From positions 4,804,234-4,864,233 of the forward strand of contig NC_049985.1 of assembly GCF_000003815.2 (NCBI RefSeq): DNA of 60,000 nt, in the 5' to 3' direction. Position numbers and translations under genes: made by a program. The notes under the pieces are model-generated. The model was given only the letters and a program-made list of their open reading frames with translations, did not search any database and was not told where the DNA came from. The DNA comes from Branchiostoma floridae. Lineage: Eukaryota > Chordata > Leptocardii > Amphioxiformes > Branchiostomatidae. This document shows, piece by piece, positions 25,301 through 37,300 of this stretch (its first letter is position 1; every line of letters begins with the position of its first letter).

Positions 25301-28300
25301 ACCCTTTCCAAAAATAGATTAGATTTAGAAGAGTTTTTGTAAATGAGTCTGCTGATAGTCACTGTGATTGAGGTACCCTCTACTATAAATTTGACAATAT
25401 GTACAATGTAATGGATACGATGTAATAAGGGTGACTTTGTGAGCCTGACTTTGTCACTACCTTTAGTTGTTTTGCGCATATTTACGATGGATGCTGAAGA
25501 CAGAATGTTTCTTTGAATTTGCTATTTTGAAGGTTGGGGTTTTTGACACTGCCTTTTGTTGCATTGCACACTGTCACAGAAACCAAGATTTTACAATGGA
25601 TGCTGAAGACAGAATGTTTCCTTTGCTATTCTGTAGGTTGGAGTTCACATCGCTGACGTAACCCACTTCATCCGGCCTAACACAGCCCTGGACCAGGAGG
25701 CAGCTAACAGGGGAAATACTGTATACCTGTGTGATAAGGTACTGATGGAAATCCTGAGATGTTCACAGCAGTTTTATTTTCTCTGTTTTCTACTGTATCC
25801 ATCATTAAATCGTAAAATAAGTGTGTTTCCATTGAATTACTACAGATATGCCATAGAATTGGTTTATCTAGTAATGTAAAACTGCAAAAACTCCTGCAGC
25901 AAAATCAAGTTCATGCAAAAATAAATGATTTTACAGTGTCTGCATTATAGGTTTAAAAACATGTTAGCAAGAGACAAGTAAGGATCATAGGGAATATGCG
26001 TAAGTGTGCGTAGTATCAGAAAACTGTTTTGGTGTAGAAATTGATACATTAAGAATTTCCTACACACCTCCTTGCTGGTCTATCCCTTACCTCATACATT
26101 TCAGAACATCATGTCCTGAATGTTGTTCTTGTATAAACTTGTGTATATTCCATCATTTTGATATGACTATACTGTCATTTAGAAAAATGTGGAATACAGA
26201 TTTAGTTCCTTTTTTTCCATCAATTTAAGTTGACTTTTTTATGGTATCAAAAAGACAAGAAAATAAAACAAACTAAGGAAGGGGATGAGACAAAGTTGAA
26301 GGTAACTTTGGAAAGAATTGAATTATTGGATGTCAGATTTGGTTCAGCACATTTTTCTGTACTCTTGACTCACAAGTGTCTCTCCTGTTGTTTGTTGTGT
26401 TCCTTCCTCCCATGGGAAGGTCACAGTGCACCAGGTAGGCTCTCTCTCTCTTCTGTGTGTCATGGCATACCTAAACCTGCTGCTTTTATTTTCAGCAACT
26501 AGGTAGGCTCTCTCTCTCTTCTGGCATACTCCTAGCTGCTGCTTTTGTTTTCAGCAACAGTTACTACAACAGTATGTCAAAATGAACTTAGTGAAGTTCT
26601 TGTTTTAAATATTCATATTCATGCGGTGCAAAGTCTTTTGATTTTTTTAAAGGTAGCTGTAACAGGCTTTTACACTCTGTTCAGAAATGAGACATTCAAA
26701 TAGAAATAGTGTTCTTTTCTGGACTCTCTCCAAGTCATGTCCCTCCTCCCAAGAGAAAAAGTCATCCCGTCTATCTACAAGATCAAAACTTGAAATAACA
26801 TGAAATTGATGAAAATGTAATTTTGTTAAAATTTAATAAAATGACATATTCACTATGAAAAATATGGACAACATGGTCTCCCAAACAAAGACTGAGTGGG
26901 ACAGAGAAAAAATTAAAGCTGTAGACCGCTCTGGCACATTTGAATTAGAAAGTGTATGTGTAGCAACACACACTTCAAATGTCAGCTTTTGCAGCTTTTA
27001 CATTTAAACTCCATCTTTTTGCAGCTTCAAGGCAGATGCCACTTTCAACATATTTTAATCCTTAAAAGTCTGACAGATTTTAATCTTGACTTTTGGTCAT
27101 ATATTGTGTAGCGGTTGGGATTTCATAGGAACTCTTGTACCTTTATTAACAGAATTTGTCTGATTTTGCAGAGAATAGACATGGTACCAGAACTGCTTAG
27201 CTCCAACATCTGCTCTCTAAGAGGCAAAGAGGAGAGGTACAATGTTTATTTATTGTAATACTTACCAGTTCAGCTGTGAGAAACATACAACCAGGTTTTC
27301 CCTACTAGCCAATGGGAAGCCTTTGGTACGATAGCAATGTACAATGTTCCGTTATGGTTTACTTGAAAATAGCTGTAAGCTTCATCCTTGCTTGGACGTT
27401 TTCCCATTTTTTCACAGCCAAGGAATATAGATTCAATTTTAGTAGCTGAAAGAGAGCTAGCTAATTATAGGTTGTGAGTGTATGGTTTGATATGAAAAGC
27501 TTATTGCCCATCTATTCGTTTTTGTAGATTAATTAACATACACACATTTGGGTAAGACATGCCATATTTTCACCATACAACAGATGACACATATGTTCAC
27601 CATATCCAATGATTTATGACTTTTTCGTTTTGTTCCCTGCTAGGTTTGCCTTCTCCTGTATCTGGGAGATGACCAAAGATGCAGACATTGTGTCTACAAG
27701 GTTCTGTAAGAGTGTCATTTGCTCCAAGGTAAATGTTAACAATGTTCAAACTGTCTGTAAAATCAAAAATATGTATTGGCATTCGTGTGTGTGTTTTATT
27801 TGTGTGTGTGTGGAAGCATGTGTGTGTATGTGTATGTGAGAGTGTGTGCATGTGTGTGTATGTATGTGTGAGAGTGTGTGCATGTGTGTGTGTGTGTGTG
27901 CATGTGTGTGTGTGTGTGTGTGTGTGTGTGAGCAGTCATTGTACAAGTCATGTATTTCTGTCTGTACAATGTATCAGATTCTGTGTATTTTTGGTTGCAG
28001 TTCCAAATTTCTATCTTTCTTGCTCCATACATCTTTATTGCTGCTATGTTTCTCTATGGGACTGGAATGAAAGGGTCACCAAGCAGTTTGAGTAAGGGGG
28101 TGAAGTCTGCCGTCTCTGATTGCCCTGTTGTTTCCAGGCTTTAACATAGGCAGTTATTCTCACCTGCTGATGTTTCAATGTCTGTCAGACATCTTCCTGA
28201 GAGCTTCTAACTGGAGTTCTGCTTCTTGCCGTTATATGTACTATGAGAAAACTCACCGCAAAGGCACCACCTACATCCGATACATATAGCGGCGAGAAGC

Positions 28301-31300
28301 AGAACTCCAGTGAGGAAGATGTCTGACAGACATCAAAATGTCAGCAGGTGAGAATAGCTGCTTGTGTAAAAGAAAACTCCTATGTCCTATGATCTTCCAA
28401 CCTCATGAAATTATTTTCGGATGTTTCCAGGCTGCGTTGACGTACGCTGAGGCCCAGATGATGATTGATGATAAGAACAGGAATGACCCAGTGACTGTCG
28501 GGCTGCGAGGACTGAATGCGCTGGCCAAGATCCTCAAGAAACGGAGAATAGATGCAGGGTGAGAGTGTGAAAATTTAAACAAAACCCTGAGATTTTGAGC
28601 ATACTGGGTTACATGGAGAGCCGTAGGTTGTTGGAATTGTGGCCTTGTATTTTAGACGTTGTAGGTACGATTTTGATGTCATAGAATTTTTGAAGCAGGC
28701 TGTGACAGAACCAATGGCCAACAAGTATCTTTAGACAGCCTCTACCATAACAAGACATCTTAAGTTTGTATAAAACATCCATGACTATTCTAAGACTGTA
28801 CATGTCTTCAGTTGTGATGAAATATGACAACCGGACAATAAACTGAATAGGGATCTTGATAATCAGCATATTGTATGAAAGTCTTGGAGAAAGTCTGTCC
28901 TTTTGTTTTTGTGTGAATCGTGTCCTTGTTGTTTTCCAGAGCCCTGACCTTGGCCTCTATAGAGGTGAGGTTCCATGTGGACAGTGAGACCCATGATCCC
29001 ATTGATCTGGAGACTAAGGAACTCAGGTACGTGTGCTTAGATACTGCTGTATTCTACCATTTTCTCTTTAAGTTTGTGTGCGAGCTTCAGGCACTAGCCT
29101 CAGGTGTTATGCCTCAGTGTGTAAAAGAGCCAAACACACTTTTTTGAGAAGACTAGAGTTGACCTGGTGTTCTTGGCAGAAGATACGAACTTTATTTTGG
29201 TTTGATCCCCTCACATTAGCAAGGACCTCTACTCTTATTGTTAAATGTGGTGGGCTCCTTTACAAGTTCGAGGTGTGGATCTTCTCAAGCGCAGGACCTA
29301 GATTTAACACTCTATATGAGGGACGTCCCTAACCAAAGCTAATACTCATTTGCACCTACGTGAGGAAAGTCGTGTAAGGTACCCTATCCAAGGGCAAAAG
29401 ATTGGAAGTACAAAATGTATATCGGTGGATTTGAACCCAAGACCTCTGGGTTCTGGGCCCAAAACTCTGCCATTATGCCAAGCGACTCCAATGTATCTGT
29501 TCTGTTACAGAGAGACCAACTCCATGGTAGAGGAGTTCATGTTGCTGGCTAACATCTCCGTAGCTAAGAAGATCCTGAGTGACTTCCCATCCTGCGCCAT
29601 GCTGCGCAGACATCCCCAGCCTCCGCCTTCTAACTACGACATTCTCATCAAGGCTGGCAAGTCAAAGGTTTGTGCAGACTGATTGTCTTTAAGCCACACC
29701 AATTAAATATTTGCATCTTTGGGTTAAGTTAAATGCAGAACTGGACAGACAATTTAAAAATAGTGTCTGAAAGGAAGGACTTTTTATACATAGCATCATT
29801 TGCAGAATTTTAGGAGCACCGTTGTTTATCTTTTTGGAGCGCTGATTCACTATTTTCAACATTGACTAGGTTCTCTAATGCTTGGAGAGGGAGTTTTGCC
29901 ATGGCTGTCAGAGCATTCTAAAAACTGATCCAGAACACCCATATCAAAGGTTATCACGGTCCAAATATGACATAAGAAATTCCCCATGCCTGACCCAGGG
30001 AGTAGACATTGAGACGGACACCTCCAAGGCGCTGGCCGTCTCGCTAGACCAGGCCACCATTCCCGGCCATCCGTACTTCAACACCCTGCTGCGGATCATC
30101 TCCACACGCTGCATGATGCAGGCGCTCTACTTCTGCAGCGGGACGCTCCCCGAGAGCGACTACTTCCACTACGGGCTGGCCACCCCCATCTATACACACT
30201 TCACCTCTCCTATCAGAAGGTACAGAATAACAATACCATCTGTCTCATACATTTGTATACATACATGAGGATCTCCATAGAGTGATTGTGCAAGTGAGCA
30301 TACATGTAGGTACAGTTTTTGCATATGTACTGCTATTATTACTGAATTGCACAATGTGCATTACTACTACAGTGTTCTGATTTTAATAAATTTGACAAGT
30401 GCCTTAGAAGTGATAAGGATAAACTGAAAACAAAGAGTATGGTAAGAAACTTTTTAAATGTAATCGTTATCAACAGAACCAAAGTGCAGCAACTTTTACA
30501 AGTTCTTCTACAACTTTATGAACAAACAAGTTAGCAAATTTGTGCATGAACAAATCATATGTGAATAAATTAACATTTGGTAATACACCATAGCTTTAAT
30601 AGCCTCTGCCCTCAACTGTTGTAAATGGCAACACTCCTCCTTCCATGTACATGTATCACATAGACATTTGCTTGAGCAAAACATGATATTCATAAATGTT
30701 GGATCAGCATTATGACGCAAACAATGTAGAGTAGAATAGTTCTGTCACAAAATTTTGCAAGGACAGTGCTTTTACAGTATGACTGTTGTCCATCCCATTT
30801 TAAAGTCCTGTTGCCTCTACACAGGTACTCAGACATCATCGTCCACCGGCTGTTGGCAGTCTGCATCAATGCAGACAAGTCCTACCCTGACCTGCTGGAT
30901 AAGTATAAGTCCCAGGCTCTCTGTAACAACCTCAACTTCAGACACAAGATGGCGCAGTATGCTGGCAGGGCATCTGTTGAGCTACACACACAGGTGAGGG
31001 TTTGGAAATTCAAACCAGAACTAAAGGAAATTGGAATCTATCATATTCTAGCTCCAATTTACTCGCTTCCACGCAAAATAGTATGGCCCCATTTAGAACT
31101 TTGATCCTTTAATACTTCCTATCACTTGGGGGATCTGATATTCAGCAAAAGTACATGTACAATGTAGTGTAACACAGTGTTTCCAACTTCTGAATGCCTG
31201 TTGGAGCTTTGTTGCTACATGCATGTGTATGCATTACGAGGACAGTGTGATTCATGGCAAGTTGTAGCTCAGACCTAGACTTTAGGGGACTATTCAAATG

Positions 31301-34300
31301 GCAACCTTGGCGAGAAGAATTTTGACTTAGTTAATGACTGATAAAGTACTTGGCTACAGCCATGATTGTCCTAAAGAAGGCACCAGTGGCAGAAGGACTA
31401 CCGAAACACCAGCAGGGAAATCTTATTGGTTGTGTACTGTATTTTCATATGCAATAATTGATTTGATAACCTTATGAAACTATTTGTGGATAGAAGAGGG
31501 GAACAACAGACGATAAACCTAATAGTGAGTGAGAGAGTAAGTTATCGATTTGGGATAAGTTTTTGAAAAATGAATAAAATTGTGCCTTCTACATAATTTC
31601 TACCTGATAAAAGGACATTGTTGGGTGAAACTTAAACCACATTATATCAGGGACAGGCAAAAACACACAACAATTCAGATACTAATTAATCATTTACCAA
31701 AGGGCAGACAAATTTATCTGAACAAAGGTTACAAATTACAGTTTCAGTCACGTGAACTTCATTATGCACAAACCCGTACAAAACATTACGATGGTGTCAC
31801 ATTTTGTCAAATTTTGTCCACATTCAAGGTAATATGGACTTTATCTGGCAAAAAGTTTTCGCCTAAAATCTTATCTGAAATTACTTTCCCTTTTGGGCCA
31901 GATTTAAAACTCATTTGACATGGAACAATCTTGTATTCACTGTTTTTGTGTTACTATTTGCAAATCTTGCTTAAAAAAGTTTGTTTTTTTGCACAAGTTT
32001 TCACAATAAACTAAATGAGTACCTAGTGAGGTCTAAAGTATATCACCAGCCATAACTGAGTTGAGGAAATTCTGTGATATTGTACAGTATTAGGAGAAAT
32101 CACTTATTTTTTATATTGTAATATGGGTGATCCAAACCACAAGCTGAAGTGCCTGATTAAGTCTGGGGTTTAAATACGACAGAATGCAGACAAGCTATTG
32201 GCCGCGCAGGCCTTGGGGGACCCCAGACTTCGGTCTGGGGACAAACCGTGTCATGGATTTTATCCTGACATGTTGAATACTGAAGACGACACAATAAGAC
32301 CACAAGTGAGACCACCGAATACAAACCACAACCTGTTATGTACAAAGTACGAAAACTGCAAAAGTCAATGTTCAGAGCATGGAAACTGCACAAACCACAA
32401 ACCTTACTACAAACCTCATACAAACCCTCATACAAAACGTGAAAGCTACATACTATGAACAAAGACCTCTATGCGACCTACGTACTATGAACAAACTGGA
32501 CGGTTTGGGGGAACCACCGAGATCCTACGTCTTCAACCTGGTTAAACCCCCCGTGAAATCTAACCTGCGTCTGAATGAGTCAGCGGCTGCCTGCCGTCCT
32601 AGAGGCGACCGCAGCCGTGGACTGATACGGCCATGATCTCGGTGGTTCCTTTTGCCTTATATTCTAAAGTTTATCATGTTGAAACAAAATGTATGTATTG
32701 TAAGCTGCAATCATGAGTGGCCTACCATTGTCCCAAATGAGGGCAGGATGCCTATGGCTTAGTGTATGGCATTGTGTGATGTAATGGTTACCTTATTTTA
32801 TCTATTAAAATATCACTCAAATTCAAGTATGCACCCCCAATATGCTGGGCAGGGTAAGCTCCAGACAAATTTGCCAGACTGAAAGGTAGAATGGAGAAGC
32901 CAGAATAAAGTATGCACCCCTTTTCCATGGATCTTGACCAGATTTTGGACAGGATGAGTTCAAATTTATGGTGTTTCTTTTCTAATCTCTGGACAATTTT
33001 GGTTACATGTAAATCAAGGCCTTAAATTCATACAAATTCACTTGTTTTCCCCGCCGGCAAAGTTGTGGGTTGTCCATGCATCACAAGATTCAGCCTTGCG
33101 CAAATTTGGGAGCACAGCAGAGGTACAATTCATTCATACAAGCCATGTATGTACATAAAAGCAATGTCTGCATTTTTCCCATGTGGATTTACACCAAGGA
33201 GGTTTTGAAATTAAAGATCATTCCTAGATTTAATGCTGAGTGAGTGAGTGAGTGTGTGTGTGTGTGATCTTTCATTCAGTAGATGATGATTGATGAAGTG
33301 AGATGCTTGATGCAAACAAGCATTTGATCTTCATCCCTTGAGAAGGGACAGCAATACTAACTCTCTTATCTAGTCAGAGGAAAAAAAATTGAACTAACCT
33401 GCTTTTTCCCTTCTAGAAGACTTGCATGTATAATGTTACAAATTTGAATGTTACTGACATTGTCCAGATTGGTACAATAATCAGGAAATCAGAAATCAGA
33501 TATGAAAATAAACTTTGATCTCTGATATTGGTAAGCAAATGTTCTTAATCACAGTATTTAGAAATATACAAATACTCAGAAGTTGGTGTCAGCCTCTGAG
33601 ATCAGCTATAGTATGACAGTACAACTTGACCTTTACTGTCTGTTTAATTTGCATAAGGGGAATCCCCTACTCTCTACATTGATACAGCATTATCTTGTCT
33701 TATTCTTCAAGTTACTTCAGTCTTGCTTCACTTGTGTTACTGACCTCAAAGGCTTAGTGGTGATTGCAAAATGTCCAAATGGTTTGATTTTATTGAGGAA
33801 AATATTTCTTTATCAAACAACATTACACAACAATGTCTGTTACATTAAAGGTTATAGCCTTGGTGTGTCTTACCCGCCTAGCTAGTTTCGGTCACGTGAA
33901 TCTGATTATGCCCCTTTTGTTGTTGCAATTGGGGCTCATTTTGCAAGACGTACATTGTAATCTGAAAAATCTGAAGGTCACAGGCCTATTTGTGCAAATA
34001 ATATCCTGGCAAAAACTATGAGTGATTGTACCACATTGATAAAAGGAAACAAGGACTTGTTTGCCAAAGACATGGCTTTAAGTTAGCCATTATTTCCTGT
34101 GTTGATGTTTGAAATTTAGGAGGTATTTATAAAAATCAAAAAGCAAAAGATGCTTTAAACGATTTGGTACAGCAAAGAAGCACTGTGTGCCCTTTCAGAG
34201 GACTTTGATATAGGCTGACTTAAGTTGTTACACGGTATTTTGACATTACGAAAATTGNNNNNNNNNNNNNNNNNNNNNNNNNNNNNNNNNNNNNNNNNNN

Positions 34301-37300
34301 NNNNNNNNNNNNNNNNNNNNNNNNNNNNNNNNNNNNNNNNNNNNNNNNNNNNNNNNNNNNNNNNNNNNNNNNNNNNNNNNNNNNNNNNNNNNNNNNNNNN
34401 NNNNNNNNNNNNNNNNNNNNNNNNNNNNNNNNNNNNNNNNNNNNNNNNNNNNNNNNNNNNNNNNNNNNNNNNNNNNNNNNNNNNNNNNNNNNNNNNNNNN
34501 NNNNNNNNNNNNNNNNNNNNNNNNNNNNNNNNNNNNNNNNNNNNNNNNNNNNNNNNNNNNNNNNNNNNNNNNNNNNNNNNNNNNNNNNNNNNNNNNNNNN
34601 NNNNNNNNNNNNNNNNNNNNNNNNNNNNNNNNNNNNNNNNNNNNNNNNNNNNNNNNNNNNNNNNNNNNNNNNNNNNNNNNNNNNNNNNNNNNNNNNNNNN
34701 NNNNNNNNNNNNNNNNNNNNNNNNNNNNNNNNNNNNNNNNNNNNNNNNNNNNNNNNNNNNNNNNNNNNNNNNNNNNNNNNNNNNNNNNNNNNNNNNNNNN
34801 NNNNNNNNNNNNNNNNNNNNNNNNNNNNNNNNNNNNNNNNNNNNNNNNNNNNNNNNNNNNNNNNNNNNNNNNNNNNNNNNNNNNNNNNNNNNNNNNNNNN
34901 NNNNNNNNNNNNNNNNNNNNNNNNNNNNNNNNNNNNNNNNNNNNNNNNNNNNNNNNNNNNNNNNNNNNNNNNNNNNNNNNNNNNNNNNNNNNNNNNNNNN
35001 NNNNNNNNNNNNNNNNNNNNNNNNNNNNNNNNNNNNNNNNNNNNNNNNNNNNNNNNNNNNNNNNNNNNNNNNNNNNNNNNNNNNNNNNNNNNNNNNNNNN
35101 NNNNNNNNNNNNNNNNNNNNNNNNNNNNNNNNNNNNNNNNNNNACTAAAAACCTACATCTGGGCACAAACCTGAACATCGATCCTGAACATCGATCCTAG
35201 TCCAGACACCTCAAGCAACAAACCTGTTGGGTTTGGGGGAACCACTGAGATCCTACGTCTTCAACCTGGTTAAACCCCCCGTAAAATCTAACCTGCGTCT
35301 GAATGAGTCCGCGGCTGCCTGCCGGCCGCAGCCGTGGACTGATACGGCCACGATCTCGGTGGTTCCTTTTGCTTTTATTTGATTATAAAGTTTTATCATA
35401 ATGTTAAATTATTGGTGGCCTTTTGAGTACTACTGTCACCTCACAATACAGCAGCATGTCTATGAGATGGCTGATGGGTAACATATCAAAGATTGCTTCA
35501 TGTACTAGTAACTAGCAAATGTATGTTCAACTCAAACTCAGGTCCACCAGTTATGTTGTACCTTATGTCTCCCCAGAGAAGAGGATAAATATTTACTAAG
35601 TTCCCTAAGAGTAAGACTGCTACATCAAAAAACTGTGTTTATATTGGGCCCATCTCAAGAATGTCTTGAACACCTGGATATCTGACATCCCCTGGGAATT
35701 ACTAAATTAAATGCTGCATTTCTAGATCTCTTCATTTCAGTGTTAGGTCCTAGAGTAGTCTGTCTAACAAACTCTTGCTGTCCAGGGCTGTAACTGGCTT
35801 CACCTAGGCATATGTTGGAGGGGCCGCCATAAGCATGATTTAATTAAGCTAACATATAAGTATACCACCTTTTTCCTTATTTGCATAGGGGGACTCCCCC
35901 TTAATTTCATTCAGTTGTAATCTTTTCCAAGTGCATTGCCTTACCTTGCCTTGCCTTGCTTTCATAGTAACTGAAGTGCAGCAAACAACCTTTCTCCCAG
36001 CAGTTGGCATAAAAAGGGTTTTGCTGTTAGACTAAGTCTTCCATTCTCTCAAAGGTCTTGACCTTGGTATAGTTTTACATTGGAGGTATCATGTTATGTT
36101 ACATGTTGTAGTTTTGGTCACGTGAAGCTCATTATGCACAAGTTGTTGTTGGGAGTCACTCATTTTGCAACAGAAACTCAAGAAGTTTGAAGCTTTTGAG
36201 GCCTTTTGTTGCAAGGAAATTTCTGTCAAAAACTTCACGTGATTGAAGTACATTGTTTAAAGCAAACCAGAACTTGTTTGCTGAAGGCATGGCCTTACGT
36301 TTTGCAAGTTTTGCCTGGGACGCTGGTTTTGATACTTTTTTTTTAAATCTAGGGGTCTTGTACCTAACTACAATGAAGACTTCAGTGCATGATACAGCTA
36401 GGAAGCCCCCAAGTAGTCTTTCTTTAAGTTACCTTCACTTTGGATTTAAGTTTGAATAATGGTGGTTTGAAATGGACATGGATTTGAGAAATGATTTTTT
36501 TCAGGATGCCCAGAACACCCCCATGTCATGTATTCATTGGAATGTTCCAAACCACAAGAGAAAGTGCTCGCTTGTACCCGGGCTATAAAAGCGAAATGAA
36601 ACAGTCTTCACATTGGCCGCGCAGGCCTTGGGGGACCCCAGACTTCGGTCTGGGCACAAACTGTCATGGACTCTGTCCTGACATGTTGGATACTGAAGAC
36701 GAGCATGAGTAAGAACAACGCATACGAGAACTTGTGATACAAACCTGAGAACCTATGTGAAAATTACGAGAACTGAAGAACCATGAATGTTGTTGAGAGC
36801 ACAGAATGTGCTCAACTGTTGTCAAGCCAATATACAAACCTTCCAATACTATTGAAATGAACTTGAAACTTGTGAACTTGTGAAACCTGTGAACTATGAA
36901 CGAAGAAACCTACATGACCTACGTACTATGAATAAATTGGACGGTTTGGGGGAACCACCGAGATCCTACGTCTTCAACCTGGTTAAACCCCCCGTGAAAT
37001 CTAACCTGCGTCTGAATGAGTCCGCGGCTGCCTGCCGTCCGAGAGGCGACCGCAGCCGTGGACTGATACGGCCATGATCTCGGTGGTTCCTTTTGCTTTT
37101 TCCTCTATGGTTTACAATGTACAGTTTATCCTAAGGCTTGAAACTTCATTGTGCTCATCACCGCATCTTTGGATAGACTAAAAGGGGACAAGCAATAGAA
37201 ATAATGGCAGCAGTTTAATATGGAAAGAATCTGGCAGATGCAGTGCATTCACCTCAGAAATCAGGTGCACACCACACTACACAATTTACTGTTGGTTCTG

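Noticed and set aside
27733-28095. Cys/Val-rich 120-aa ORF
   Set aside because: Produced by the TG microsatellite.
34225-35178. Long ORFs on both strands over 34.2-35.2 kb
   Set aside because: They consist of N gap translation.
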